Made by a program: the position numbers and the translations under genes. Shown piece by piece: positions 47,420-62,039 of a DNA stretch of 64,000 nucleotides (its first letter is position 1; every line of letters starts with the position of its first letter). The stretch is from NCBI GenBank assembly GCA_040954595.2, contig CM082578.2, positions 2,170,001 to 2,234,000 on the forward strand, read 5' to 3'. Under the pieces are notes generated by a model. That model was not told the origin of the DNA, searched no databases, and was given only the letters and a program-made list of their open reading frames with translations. This DNA is from Balanoglossus misakiensis (lineage: Eukaryota; Hemichordata).

Positions 47420-48365
47420 AAACACTGCTTGAATTTCTACAATTATTAAGCAAACGGAAGCTTCACTAACACATAGGCGTACACACAGAGCACGCGGCAC
47501 GATAATTGTGTGCGTGGCCAGCTGATTGACCGACCCTATCTTATAATTTATATGGGAGAGAGCGATTTTGTCTTGTTATATCCCACAAAAAGTGACCATA
47601 TTAAAGTGGAGAAATAATGACCTGATAATTTGTGTGGCCGATCGACCGTCCCTATCTAAGGCCTATATTGGTATGTTATGCAAGACACACTATTCGAAAT
47701 AACGCCTGTCCGACAGTCCGAGACTGGTTGTTTTTCCATCAGACTGATAGTAAAAAAGTTACCAGTCCGGCGGACAGGTTGAATTTAGCGTGGAGTTGAC
47801 TTGTTTGCGGTATCATAGACGTACGTGACCCCATCGTGACCCTGGCTGTCCGGGATAGCACCACCAACGATATCTTTTAGACCATCCTCTGTTTATTAGG
47901 CCCCTATTGCAATTAATTACCGTCCCTATCTTATATTGGAGGGCACGGGTTTGTCTTGGCATGTTATGCAAAACACTTGAAAGATGAATTTTTTTTTTTA
48001 AATGTCGTTTATGACATACAGATGTAACCGACCCCATAAGGTCCCAATGGTATATATTTACATCATACACCAAATTGGACTTAAAAACCAAAAATTGAAA
48101 GCCGCTGGAGTTTCTGCGACTATGAACTCAACGTAAGCTGGACACTACTCACTCCGAGCCCGACCTGGTAATTTGTATGTTGTCCATCGAGCGCCTATAG
48201 CTTAGACCTATACAGGAGAGAACGGTTTATGAAGTTATGTTCAACAAAAATATATGATCATGGAATTAAAGAATTTGGAGAAAAAAAAATATAATTAAAA
48301 ATGGACGTTTACGACGACAAAAAGGAAGACTGTTTAATGCAAAAGTTAAGAAAAAGGAAAAATTC

Positions 48366-48485
48366 AAGCCTACGGCACGTGGTATTCCCAGGCGGTCACC
48401 CATCCAAGTACTAACCACGCCCAACGCAGCTTAACTTCGGTGATCGGACGAGAACCGGTGTATTCGACGTGGTATGGCCGTAGGC
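48366..48485 (-). rRNA. 5S rRNA, unit 10
   Basis: Consensus gene. The spacer carries ATATCCCACAAA and AATGTCG variants, shared with unit 18. Confidence 0.95.
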
Positions 48486-49430
48486 AAACACTGCTTGAAT
48501 TTCTACAATTATTAAGCAAACGGAAGCTTCACTAACACATAGGCGTACACACAGAGCACGCGGCACGATAATTGTGTGCGTGGCCAGCTGATTGACCGAC
48601 CCTATCTTATAATTTATATGGGAGAGAGCGGTTTTGTCTTGTTATATCCCACAAAAAGTGACCATATTAAAGTGGAGAAATAATGACCTGATAATTTGTG
48701 TGGCCGATCGACCGTCCCTATCTAAGGCCTATATTGGTATGTTATGCAAGACACACTATTCGAAATAACGCCTGTCCGACAGTCCGAGACTGGTTGTTTT
48801 TCCATCAGACTGATAGTAAAAAAGTTACCAGTCCGGCGGACAGGTTGAATTTAGCGTGGAGTTGACTTGTTTGCGGTATCATAGACGTACGTGACCCCAT
48901 CGTGACCCTGGCTGTCCGGGATAGCACCACCAACGATATCTTTTAGACCATCCTCTGTTTATTAGGCCCCTATTGCAATTAATTACCGTCCCTATCTTAT
49001 ATTGGAGGGCACGGGTTTGTCTTGGCATGTTATGCAAAACACTTGAAAGATGAATTTTTTTTTTTAAATGTCGTTTATGACATACAGATGTAACCGACCC
49101 CATAAGGTCCCAATGGTATATATTTACATCATACACCAAATTGGACTTAAAAACCAAAAATTGAAAGCCGCTGGAGTTTCTGCGACTATGAACTCAACGT
49201 AAGCTGGACACTACTCACTCAGAGCCCGACCTGGTAATTTGTATGTTGTCCATCGAGCGCCTATAGCTTAGACCTATACAGGAGAGAACGGTTTATGAAG
49301 TTATGTTCAACAAAAATATATGATCATGGAATTAAAGAATTTGGAGAAAAAAAATATAATTAAAAATGGACGTTTACGACGACAAAAAGGAAGACTGTTT
49401 AATGCAAAAGTTAAGAAAAAGGAAAAATTC

Positions 49431-49550
49431 AAGCCTACGGCACGTGGTATTCCCAGGCGGTCACCCATCCAAGTACTAACCACGCCCAACGCAGCTTAAC
49501 TTCGGTGATCGGACGAGAACCGGTGTATTCGACGTGGTATGGCCGTAGGC
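49431..49550 (-). rRNA. 5S rRNA, unit 11
   Basis: Consensus gene. The unit starts with CTCAGAGCCC instead of CTCCGAGCCC, as does unit 19. Confidence 0.95.
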
Positions 49551-50495
49551 AAACACTGCTTGAATTTCTACAATTATTAAGCAAACGGAAGCTTCACTAA
49601 CACATAGGCGTACACACAGAGCACGCGGCACGATAATTGTGTGCGTGGCCAGCTGATTGACCGACCCTATCTTATAATTTATATGGGAGAGAGCGGTTTT
49701 GTCTTGTTATATCCTACAAAAAGTGACCATATTAAAGTGGAGAAATAATGACCTGATAATTTGTGTGGCCGATCGACCGTCCCTATCTAAGGCCTATATT
49801 GGTATGTTATGCAAGACACACTATTCGAAATAACGCCTGTCCGACAGTCCGAGACTGGTTGTTTCTCCATCAGACTGATAGTAAAAAAGTTACCAGTCCG
49901 GCGGACAGGTTGAATTTAGCGTGGAGTTGACTTGTTTGCGGTATCATAGACGTACGTGACCCCATCGTGACCCTGGCTGTCCGGGATAGCACCACCAACG
50001 ATATCTTTTAGACCATCCTCTGTTTATTAGGCCCCTATTGCAATTAATTACCGTCCCTATCTTATATTGGAGGGCACGGGTTTGTCTTGGCATGTTATGC
50101 AAAACACTTGAAAGATGATTTTTTTTTTTTAAATGACGTTTATGACATACAGATGTAACCGACCCCATAAGGTCCCAATGGTATATATTTACATCATACA
50201 CCAAATTGGACTTAAAAACCAAAAATTGAAAGCCGCTGGAGTTTCTGCGACTATGAACTCAACGTAAGCTGGACACTACTCACTCCGAGCCCGACCTGGT
50301 AATTTGTATGTTGTCCATCGAGCGCCTATAGCTTAGACCTATACAGGAGAGAACGGTTTATGAAGTTATGTTCAACAAAAATATATGATCATGGAATTAA
50401 AGAATTTGGAGAAAAAAAATATAATTAAAAATGGACGTTTACGACGACAAAAAGGAAGACTGTTTAATGCAAAAGTTAAGAAAAATGAAAAATTC

Positions 50496-50615
50496 AAGCC
50501 TACGGCACGTGGTATTCCCAGGCGGTCACCCATCCAAGTACTAACCACGCCCAACGCAGCTTAACTTCGGTGATCGGACGAGAACCGGTGTATTCGACGT
50601 GGTATGGCCGTAGGC
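50496..50615 (-). rRNA. 5S rRNA, unit 12
   Basis: Consensus gene with an altered terminator spacer (AAAAATGAAAAATTC on the + strand). Shared with unit 20. Confidence 0.95.
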
Positions 50616-51567
50616 AAACACTGCTTGAATTTCTACAATTATTAAGCAAACGGAAGCTTCACTGACACATAGGCGTACACACAGAGCACGTGGCACGATA
50701 ATTGTGTGCGTGGCCAGCTGATTGACCGACCCTATCTTATAATTTATATGGGAGAGAGCGGTTTTGTCTTGTTATATCCTACAAAAAGTGACCATATTAA
50801 AGTGGAGAAATAATGACCTGATAATTTGTGTGGCCGATCGACCGTCCCTATCTAAGGCCTATATTGTTATGTTATGCAAGACACACTATTCGAAATAACG
50901 CCTGTCCGACAGTCCGAGACTGGTTGTTTTTCCATCAGACTGATAGTAAAAAAGTTACCAGTCCGGCGGACAGGTTGAATTTAGCGTGGAGTTGACTTGT
51001 TTGCGGTATCATAGACGTACATGTACGTGACCCCATCGTGACCCTGGCTGTCCGGGATAGCACCACCAACGATATCTTTTAGACCATCCTCTGTTTATTA
51101 GGCCCCTATTGCAATTAATTACCGTCCCTATCTTATATTGGAGGGCACGGGTTTGTCTTGGCATGTTATGCAAAACACTTGAAAGATGAATTTTTTTTTT
51201 TTAAATGACGTTTATGACATACAGATGTAACCGACCCCATAAGGTCCCAATGGTATATATTTACATCATACACCAAATTGGACTTAAAAACCAAAAATTG
51301 AAAGCCGCTGGAGTTTCTGCGACTATGAACTCAACGTAAGCTGGACACTACTCACTCCGAGCCCGACCTGGTAATTTGTATGTTGTCCATCGAGCGCCTA
51401 TAGCTTAGACCTATACAGGAGAGAACGGTTTATGAAGTTATGTTCAACAAAAATATATGATCATGGAATTAAAGAATTTGGAGAAAAAAAATATAATTAA
51501 AAATGGACGTTTACGACGACAAAAAGGAAGACTGTTTAATGCAAAAGTTAAGAAAAAGGAAAAATTC

Positions 51568-51687
51568 AAGCCTACGGCACGTGGTATTCCCAGGCGGTCA
51601 CCCATCCAAGTACTAACCACGCCCAACGCAGCTTAACTTCGGTGATCGGACGAGAACCGCTGTATTCGACGTGGTATGGCCGTAGGC
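51568..51687 (-). rRNA. 5S rRNA, unit 13
   Basis: Nucleotide-28 variant, as in units 3 and 5. It immediately precedes retroelement R2, as unit 5 precedes R1. Confidence 0.95.
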
Positions 51688-52405
51688 AAACACTGCTTGA
51701 ATTTCTACAATTATTAAGCAAACGGAAGCTTCACTAACACATAGGCGTACACACAGAGCACGCGGCACGATAATTGTGTGCGTGGCCAGCTGATTGACCG
51801 ACCCTATCTTATAATTTATATGGGAGAGAGCGGTTTTGTCTTGTTATATCCTACAAAAAGTGACCATATTAAAGTGGAGAAATAATGACCTGATAATTTG
51901 TGTGGCCGATCGACCGTCCCTATCTAAGGCCTATATTGGTATGTTATGCAAGACACACTATTCGAAATAACGCCTGTCCGACAGTCCGAGACTGGTTGTT
52001 TTTCCATCAGACTGATAGTAAAAAAGTTACCAGTCCGGCGGACAGGTTGAATTTAGCGTGGAGTTGACTTGTTTGCGGTATCATAGACGTACGTGACCCC
52101 ATCGTGACCCTGGCTGTCCGGGATAGCACCACCAACGATATCTTTTAGACCATCCTCTGTTTATTAGGCCCCTATTGCAATTAATTACCGTCCCTATCTT
52201 ATATTGGAGGGCACGGGTTTGTCTTGGCATGTTATGCAAAACACTTGAAAGATGAATTTTTTTTTAAATGACGTTTATGACATACAGATGTAACCGACCC
52301 CATAAGGTCCCAATGGTATATATTTACATCATACACCAAATTGGACTTAAAAACCAAAAATTGAAAGCCGCTGGAGTTTCTGCGACTATGAACTCAACGT
52401 AAGCT

Positions 52406-55400
52406 TTAAGACTTTTCTACCAAAATACAAGAAGTATTGCTGGTCCAAACAAGCTTCCCAAGTTTAACATTCAATTTTCTGATGCTGTGTTTGACTTGAT
52501 TGTAATCACAGAAACTTGGTTGCACACCTCGGTTAACTGCAGTGAACTCCTAAACAATCAGTACTCTATTTTTCGTCGCGATCGTGATGCATCGACCAGT
52601 TGCAAGTCCCGTGGTGGTGGAGTACTCATCGCAGTCAGATCGGATATAGAAGCTCGTCAGTGCTCTGATGTAGATTCTAATGCTAACATTGAAATTATAT
52701 GGATCCAACTTAATCTTTTAAACACCAATCTGTAGCTAGGTGTTGTTTATATGCCGCCAAACTCCAACCTTCAGTCATATAACATTCTAGACGATAGTAT
52801 TGACCGTATAAGTCATCTTTGTACGCCTAATGACTCCATTCTGCTGCTTGGTGACTTCAATCTACCAGATATCTCTTGGGTTCCTGATGTGGAGTTGGAC
52901 CACTTTGTTCCTAGTGCATGGTCCTCTGCTTCTTCTGAGAGATTTATTGATACTCTTAACGAACACAATCTGCTCCAAGTAAACGGTCATCCCACCTGTA
53001 ATGGTCATACACTTGACCTGGTTTGTTCAAGCTTCACCAAGATTTCCGTTTCAGTAAGTGAATCTGTTATTCCATCTGACCATCTTCCACTCGAATGTGA
53101 CATTAATCTGGCTGCTCCAAAGCGGGTTTCTTACCCTGATCTTTGGGTCTACAACTATAAGAATGCGGACTTCGACCACTTAAAAACCAATATTTCCTCA
53201 CTCCCTTGGACTGCACTTCTAAACAGCTCCAACATCGACGATGATGCTGAACTTTTCTATGACCTCCTACAATCGGCTATAGACGACACAATTCCTAAAG
53301 TCCGCATAAAAAGAAGAAAGTTCCCCCTGTGGTTTGACGCCGATCTAATCTCCCGTGTAAGGGAGAAGGAAATCGCGAGACGCCAGTATAAACGCACTCA
53401 GACTCGTTCCGACTACTCTGTCTTCTCGCGTCTGCGTGCTCAACTTAACCTAGCCAAGGACGTACGTTATCGGGAATATCTCTCAGATGTCCAGGCCTCC
53501 ATCCACGAAAACAGCAAACGTTTTTGGGGTTATGCGAAATCCAAGCGTAAATTGACTCTGAACTCTTTTAACTTTGAACTTAACGGCAAGCAGTCTAACT
53601 CAGGCTCCGAAGCTGCTCAACTTTTTGCCGATTTTTTTGCCTCTGTTTTCACTGAAAACAATGACCCTAATTTACCTGAGCTTAATTATCCTTGCTTTGG
53701 GCAACTCTCACATGTCAATATCAGTACCCAGAGTATTGAGAAAGCCATCGCATCTCTTGACTTGAACAAAGCCAGTGGCCCGGATGGTTTATCCGCCCGT
53801 GTCATTAAACACTGTTCAGATGTTATTGTTGTCCCCCTCCAGATTTTATTCCAAAAATCAATTTATCTGGGACAGTTTCCTACCAAGTACAAACAGGCCA
53901 ATGTTGTCCCCATTTTTAAATCTGGTCGCCAATCCTTTGTTGAGAATTACCGCCCCATCTCCTTGTTGCCTCTTTTTGCTAAGATTTTTGAAGCTGTTAT
54001 TGTCCCTCATATCTACCAGCATGTTCGACCAAATATATCCATTTATCAGCATGGATTTGTTAAAAATAGATCTACCACAACAAACTTAGTGGCTTACACT
54101 GATTTCATTTCAGCTTCATTGAACAACAAAGAACAGGTAGATTCAATCTACACTGATTTTAGCAAGGCGTTTGACAGTGTCTGTCACACACTACTGCTGT
54201 ACAAAGCCGCCAAATTTGGTATATGTGGCAATTTGCACAGCTGGCTGGCGTCGTATCTCCATCTCAGACAACAGAGGGTGGTGTTTGGCAGTCACTCGTC
54301 AAACAGCTTCACTGCTACATCGGGGGTCCCACAAGGTTCACTCTTGGGGCCACTACTTTTTGTAATGTATATAAATGATATATCACTGTTAGATATTTCT
54401 GCAAAGCTCAGCATGTATGCCGACGATGCTAAGATTTACCGTACCATCACCTCCTCCGCTGATTGTGACTTGTTACAGAAAGACCTTGATAAATTTGCTC
54501 TCTGGTGTGACAACTGGAAGTTGTCACCTAATATCAATAAATGCAAATTCATCAGTTTCACCCTAAAGAAAAGGGTTATTTCATCTACTGACTACTCTAT
54601 CAATGGCACTCCCCTTCAACGTGTTTCTGTAATCAAGGACTTGGGCATATACCTTACTTCTAATCTCAATTATTCTTTTCACATAAATAACACAGTATCC
54701 AGAGCCTTCAAATCTCTGGGTTTTATTAAGCGCCTCTGCCAGCCTTTTAATGACATGTCCGCAATTATTTCTCTATATTTTGTTTATGTAAGATCTATTC
54801 TAGAGTATGGCTCTGTTGTGTGGTCACCCCACCAACAGGGCCTGTCAGACAAGATTGAGCGGGTACAAATTAAGTTTGTGAAGTACATTTGTTGCAAACT
54901 CAATATTCACTGCAGCAGGTCCAGCTACCCTATTTATTGTAGATTACTGAATATCCCAATGTTATATAACAGAAGATTCACCCTTGACATGTGTTTTTTA
55001 TACAAAATTATCCACTCACAGTATGATTCACCTGGTATTTTAAATCAAATATGTTTTTATGCCCCTAGTAGAAATTTACGCAAGAAACCCTTTTTTAAAC
55101 CCGACTTGTGCTCCGTTAATTGTAGAAAATTCTCGACAATGCTCAGATGCATGTCTGCTTTTAATGAGATTTCTTCTAAATGTAATATTGATATTTTTTC
55201 TACGCTCCATAGTTTTAAATCTATTTTATCCAGTCATTTTAATGGTACTGTTCCTTGATTTCTATTTATATTTTACGTGACATGTGTTACTTTTTTCGGT
55301 GTCTTGTTTATCAGTTAGTTTTTGTTTTGTGATTTAATTGTTTTTATTGTTTCCCAGATCTGTAAGTGGGTTTGCCCGTTGATCTGTGTAATAAATAAAT

Positions 55401-55419
55401 AAATAAAAAAAAAAAAAAA
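52406..55419 (+). mobile_element. Jockey/CR1-like non-LTR retrotransposon copy R2
   Basis: The same element as R1, with GTAAGCT duplications at 52399-52405 and 55420-55426. A continuous 835-codon frame (52751-55258) covers the later endonuclease part, the reverse transcriptase with YADD and the tail. The only break is the TAG at 52733-52735, which separates the N-terminal ~110 codons of the endonuclease. The position of R1's TGA is TGT here (54506-54508). By eye R2 is otherwise nearly identical to R1, as expected if both came from duplication of one inserted copy. Confidence 0.93.
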
Positions 55420-55651
55420 GTAAGCTGGACACTACTCACTCCGAGCCCGACCTGGTAATTTGTATGTTGTCCATCGAGCGCCTATAGCTTAGACCTACAC
55501 AGGAGAGAACGGTTTATGAAGTTATGTTCAACAAAAATATATGATCATGGAATTAAAGAATTTGGAGAAAAAAAATATAATTAAAAATGGACGTTTACGA
55601 CGACAAAAAGGAAGACTGTTTAATGCAAAAGTTAAGAAAAAGGAAAAATTC

Positions 55652-55771
55652 AAGCCTACGGCACGTGGTATTCCCAGGCGGTCACCCATCCAAGTACTAA
55701 CCACGCCCAACGCAGCTTAATTTCGGTGATCGGACGAGAACCGGTGTATTCGACGTGGTATGGCCGTAGGC
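55652..55771 (-). rRNA. 5S rRNA, unit 14
   Basis: Nucleotide-51 variant (CTTAATTTCGG on the + strand), the counterpart of unit 6. Confidence 0.95.
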
Positions 55772-56716
55772 AAACACTGCTTGAATTTCTACAATTATTA
55801 AGCAAACGGAAGCTTCACTAACACATAGGCGTACACACAGAGCACGCGGCACGATAATTGTGTGCGTGGCCAGCTGATTGACCGACCCTATCTTATAATT
55901 TATATGGGAGAGAGCGGTTTTGTCTTGTTATATCCTACAAAAAGTGACCATATTAAAGTGGAGAAATAATGACCTGATAATTTGTGTGGCCGATCGACCG
56001 TCCCTATCTAAGGCCTATATTGGCATGTTATGCAAGACACACTATTCGAAATAACGCCTGTCCGACAGTCCGAGACTGGTTGTTTTTCCATCAGACTGAT
56101 AGTAAAAAAGTTACCAGTCCGGCGGACAGGTTGAATTTAGCGTGGAGTTGACTTGTTTGCGGTATCATAGACGTACGTGACCCCATCGTGACCCTGGCTG
56201 TCCGGGATAGCACCACCAACGATATCTTTTAGACCATCCTCTGTTTATTAGGCCCCTATTGCAATTAATTACCGTCCCTATCTTATATTGGAGGGCACGG
56301 GTTTGTCTTGGCATGTTATGCAAAACACTTGAAAGATGAATTTTTTTTTTAAATGACGTTTATGACATACAGATGTAACCGACCCCATAAGGTCCCAATG
56401 GTATATATTTACATCATACACCAAATTGGACTTAAAAACCAAAAATTGAAAGCCGCTGGAGTTTCTGCGACTATGAACTCAACGTAAGCTGGACACTACT
56501 CACTCCGAGCCCGACCTGGTAATTTGTATGTTGTCCATCGAGCGCCTATAGCTTAGACCTATACAGGAGAGAACGGTTTATGAAGTGATGTTCAACAAAA
56601 ATATATGATCATGGAATTAAAGAATTTGGAGAAAAAAAAATATAATTAAAAATGGACGTTTACGACGACAAAAAGGAAGACTGTTTAATGCAAAAGTTAA
56701 GAAAAAGGAAAAATTC

Positions 56717-56836
56717 AAGCCTACGGCACGTGGTATTCCCAGGCGGTCACCCATCCAAGTACTAACCACGCCCAACGCAGCTTAACTTCGGTGATCGGAC
56801 GAGAACCGGTGTATTCGACGTGGTATGGCCGTAGGC
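56717..56836 (-). rRNA. 5S rRNA, unit 15
   Basis: Consensus gene, counterpart of unit 7. Confidence 0.95.
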
Positions 56837-57778
56837 AAACACTGCTTGAATTTCTACAATTATTAAGCAAACGGAAGCTTCACTAACACATAGGCGTACA
56901 CACAGAGCACGCGGCACGATAATTGTGTGCGTGGCCAGCTGATTGACAGACCCTATCTTATAATTTATATGGGAGAGAGCGGTTTTGTCTTGTTATATCC
57001 TACAAAAAGTGACCATATTAAAGTGGAGAAATAATGACCTGATAATTTGTGTGGCCGATCGACCGTCCCTATCTAAGGCCTATATTGGTATGTTATGCAA
57101 GACACACTATTCGAAATAACGCCTGTCCGACAGTCCGAGACTGGTTGTTTCTCCATCAGACTGATAGTAAAAAAGTTACCAGTCTGGCGGACAGGTTGAA
57201 TTTAGCGTGGAGTTGACTTGTTTGCGGTATCATAGACGTACGTGACCCCATCGTGACCCTGGCTGTCCGGGATAGCACCACCAACGATATCTTTTAGACC
57301 ATCCTCTGTTTATTAGGCCCCTATTGCAATTAATTACCGTCCCTATCTTATATTGGAGGGAACGGGTTTGTCTTGGCATGTTATGCAAAACACTTGAAAG
57401 ATGAATTTTTTTTTTAATGACGTTTATGACATACAGATGTAACCGACCCCATAAGGTCCCAATGGTATATATTTACATCATACACCAAATTGGACTTAAA
57501 ACCAAAAATTGAAAGCCGCTGGAGTTTCTGCGACTATGAACTCAACGTAAGCTGGACACTACTCACTCCGAGCCCGACCTGGTAATTTGTATGTTGTCCA
57601 TCGAGCGCCTATAGCTTAGACCTATACAGGAGAGAACGGTTTATGAAGTTATGTTCAACAAAAATATATGATCATGGAATTAAAGAATTTGGAGAAAAAA
57701 AATATAATTAAAAATGGACGTTTACGACGACAAAAAGGAAGACTGTTTAATGCAAAAGTTAAGAAAAAGGAAAAATTC

Positions 57779-57898
57779 AAGCCTACGGCACGTGGTATTC
57801 CCAGGCGGTCACCCATCCAAGTACTAACCACGCCCAACGCAGCTTAACTTCGGTGAACGGACGAGAACCGGTGTATTCGACGTGGTATGGCCGTAGGC
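57779..57898 (-). rRNA. 5S rRNA, unit 16
   Basis: Nucleotide-42 variant (GGTGAACGG), counterpart of unit 8. Confidence 0.95.
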
Positions 57899-58844
57899 AA
57901 ACACTGCTTGAATTTCTACAATTATTAAGCAAACGGAAGCTTCACTAACACATAGGCGTACACACAGAGCACGCGGCACGATAATTGTGTGCGTGGCCAG
58001 CTGATTGACCGACCCTATCTTATAATTTATATGGGAGAGAGCGGTTTTGTCTTGTTATATCCTACAAAAAGTGACCATATTAAAGTGGAGAAATAATGAC
58101 CTGATAATTTGTGTGGCCGATCGACCGTCCCTATCTAAGGCCTATATTGGCATGTTATGCAAGACACACTATTCGAAATAACGCCTGTCCGACAGTCCGA
58201 GACTGGTTGTTTTTCCATCAGACTGATAGTAAAAAAGTTACCAGTCCGGCGGACAGGTTGAATTTAGCGTGGAGTTGACTTGTTTGCGGTATCATAGACG
58301 TACGTGACCCCATCGTGACCCTGGCTGTCCGGGATAGCACCACCAACGATATCTTTTAGACCATCCTCTGTTTATTAGGCCCCTATTGCAATTAATTACC
58401 GTCCCTATCTTATATTGGAGGGCACGGGTTTGTCTTGGCATGTTATGCAAAACACTTGAAAGATGAATTTTTTTTTTTAAATGACGTTTATGACATACAG
58501 ATGTAACCGACCCCATAAGGTCCCAATGGTATATATTTACATCATACACCAAATTGGACTTAAAAACCAAAAATTGAAAGCCGCTGGAGTTTCTGCGACT
58601 ATGAACTCAACGTAAGCTGGACACTACTCACTCCGAGCCCGACCTGGTAATTTGTATGTTGTCCATCGAGCGCCTATAGCTTAGACCTATACAGGAGAGA
58701 ACGGTTTATGAAGTTATGTTCAACAAAAATATATGATCATGGAATTAAAGAATTTGGAGAAAAAAAAATATAATTAAAAATGGACGTTTACGACGACAAA
58801 AAGGAAGACTGTTTAATGCAAAAGTTAAGAAAAAGGAAAAATTC

Positions 58845-58964
58845 AAGCCTACGGCACGTGGTATTCCCAGGCGGTCACCCATCCAAGTACTAACCACGCC
58901 CAACGCAGCTTAACTTCGGTGATCGGACGAGAACCGGTGTATTCGACGTGGTATGGCCGTAGGC
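58845..58964 (-). rRNA. 5S rRNA, unit 17
   Basis: Consensus gene, counterpart of unit 9. Confidence 0.95.
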
Positions 58965-59910
58965 AAACACTGCTTGAATTTCTACAATTATTAAGCAAAC
59001 GGAAGCTTCACTAACACATAGGCGTACACACAGAGCACGCGGCACGATAATTGTGTGCGTGGCCAGCTGATTGACCGACCCTATCTTATAATTTATATGG
59101 GAGAGAGCGATTTTGTCTTGTTATATCCCACAAAAAGTGACCATATTAAAGTGGAGAAATAATGACCTGATAATTTGTGTGGCCGATCGACCGTCCCTAT
59201 CTAAGGCCTATATTGGTATGTTATGCAAGACACACTATTCGAAATAACGCCTGTCCGACAGTCCGAGACTGGTTGTTTTTCCATCAGACTGATAGTAAAA
59301 AAGTTACCAGTCCGGCGGACAGGTTGAATTTAGCGTGGAGTTGACTTGTTTGCGGTATCATAGACGTACGTGACCCCATCGTGACCCTGGCTGTCCGGGA
59401 TAGCACCACCAACGATATCTTTTAGACCATCCTCTGTTTATTAGGCCCCTATTGCAATTAATTACCGTCCCTATCTTATATTGGAGGGCACGGGTTTGTC
59501 TTGGCATGTTATGCAAAACACTTGAAAGATGAATTTTTTTTTTTAAATGTCGTTTATGACATACAGATGTAACCGACCCCATAAGGTCCCAATGGTATAT
59601 ATTTACATCATACACCAAATTGGACTTAAAAACCAAAAATTGAAAGCCGCTGGAGTTTCTGCGACTATGAACTCAACGTAAGCTGGACACTACTCACTCC
59701 GAGCCCGACCTGGTAATTTGTATGTTGTCCATCGAGCGCCTATAGCTTAGACCTATACAGGAGAGAACGGTTTATGAAGTTATGTTCAACAAAAATATAT
59801 GATCATGGAATTAAAGAATTTGGAGAAAAAAAAATATAATTAAAAATGGACGTTTACGACGACAAAAAGGAAGACTGTTTAATGCAAAAGTTAAGAAAAA
59901 GGAAAAATTC

Positions 59911-60030
59911 AAGCCTACGGCACGTGGTATTCCCAGGCGGTCACCCATCCAAGTACTAACCACGCCCAACGCAGCTTAACTTCGGTGATCGGACGAGAAC
60001 CGGTGTATTCGACGTGGTATGGCCGTAGGC
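59911..60030 (-). rRNA. 5S rRNA, unit 18
   Basis: Consensus gene, counterpart of unit 10. Confidence 0.95.
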
Positions 60031-60975
60031 AAACACTGCTTGAATTTCTACAATTATTAAGCAAACGGAAGCTTCACTAACACATAGGCGTACACACAGA
60101 GCACGCGGCACGATAATTGTGTGCGTGGCCAGCTGATTGACCGACCCTATCTTATAATTTATATGGGAGAGAGCGGTTTTGTCTTGTTATATCCCACAAA
60201 AAGTGACCATATTAAAGTGGAGAAATAATGACCTGATAATTTGTGTGGCCGATCGACCGTCCCTATCTAAGGCCTATATTGGTATGTTATGCAAGACACA
60301 CTATTCGAAATAACGCCTGTCCGACAGTCCGAGACTGGTTGTTTTTCCATCAGACTGATAGTAAAAAAGTTACCAGTCCGGCGGACAGGTTGAATTTAGC
60401 GTGGAGTTGACTTGTTTGCGGTATCATAGACGTACGTGACCCCATCGTGACCCTGGCTGTCCGGGATAGCACCACCAACGATATCTTTTAGACCATCCTC
60501 TGTTTATTAGGCCCCTATTGCAATTAATTACCGTCCCTATCTTATATTGGAGGGCACGGGTTTGTCTTGGCATGTTATGCAAAACACTTGAAAGATGAAT
60601 TTTTTTTTTTAAATGTCGTTTATGACATACAGATGTAACCGACCCCATAAGGTCCCAATGGTATATATTTACATCATACACCAAATTGGACTTAAAAACC
60701 AAAAATTGAAAGCCGCTGGAGTTTCTGCGACTATGAACTCAACGTAAGCTGGACACTACTCACTCAGAGCCCGACCTGGTAATTTGTATGTTGTCCATCG
60801 AGCGCCTATAGCTTAGACCTATACAGGAGAGAACGGTTTATGAAGTTATGTTCAACAAAAATATATGATCATGGAATTAAAGAATTTGGAGAAAAAAAAT
60901 ATAATTAAAAATGGACGTTTACGACGACAAAAAGGAAGACTGTTTAATGCAAAAGTTAAGAAAAAGGAAAAATTC

Positions 60976-61095
60976 AAGCCTACGGCACGTGGTATTCCCA
61001 GGCGGTCACCCATCCAAGTACTAACCACGCCCAACGCAGCTTAACTTCGGTGATCGGACGAGAACCGGTGTATTCGACGTGGTATGGCCGTAGGC
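60976..61095 (-). rRNA. 5S rRNA, unit 19
   Basis: Consensus gene, counterpart of unit 11 (CTCAGAGCCC unit start). Confidence 0.95.
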
Positions 61096-62039
61096 AAACA
61101 CTGCTTGAATTTCTACAATTATTAAGCAAACGGAAGCTTCACTAACACATAGGCGTACACACAGAGCACGCGGCACGATAATTGTGTGCGTGGCCAGCTG
61201 ATTGACCGACCCTATCTTATAATTTATATGGGAGAGAGCGGTTTTGTCTTGTTATATCCTACAAAAAGTGACCATATTAAAGTGGAGAAATAATGACCTG
61301 ATAATTTGTGTGGCCGATCGACCGTCCCTATCTAAGGCCTATATTGGTATGTTATGCAAGACACACTATTCGAAATAACGCCTGTCCGACAGTCCGAGAC
61401 TGGTTGTTTCTCCATCAGACTGATAGTAAAAAAGTTACCAGTCCGGCGGACAGGTTGAATTTAGCGTGGAGTTGACTTGTTTGCGGTATCATAGACGTAC
61501 GTGACCCCATCGTGACCCTGGCTGTCCGGGATAGCACCACCAACGATATCTTTTAGACCATCCTCTGTTTATTAGGCCCCTATTGCAATTAATTACCGTC
61601 CCTATCTTATATTGGAGGGCACGGGTTTGTCTTGGCATGTTATGCAAAACACTTGAAAGATGATTTTTTTTTTTAAATGACGTTTATGACATACAGATGT
61701 AACCGACCCCATAAGGTCCCAATGGTATATATTTACATCATACACCAAATTGGACTTAAAAACCAAAAATTGAAAGCCGCTGGAGTTTCTGCGACTATGA
61801 ACTCAACGTAAGCTGGACACTACTCACTCCGAGCCCGACCTGGTAATTTGTATGTTGTCCATCGAGCGCCTATAGCTTAGACCTATACAGGAGAGAACGG
61901 TTTATGAAGTTATGTTCAACAAAAATATATGATCATGGAATTAAAGAATTTGGAGAAAAAAAATATAATTAAAAATGGACGTTTACGACGACAAAAAGGA
62001 AGACTGTTTAATGCAAAAGTTAAGAAAAATGAAAAATTC

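Larger units (their letters stand above)
40860..52405. repeat. Higher-order 5S repeat, copy 1 (R1 plus eight units)
   Basis: An 11,545-bp block holding R1 and 5S units 6-13. Private variants line up one for one with the next block: units 6/14 share the nucleotide-51 change, 8/16 the nucleotide-42 change and 12/20 the CACTGACACAT and GTTATGTTATG spacer changes. The unit before each block (5 and 13) also matches. Confidence 0.9.
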
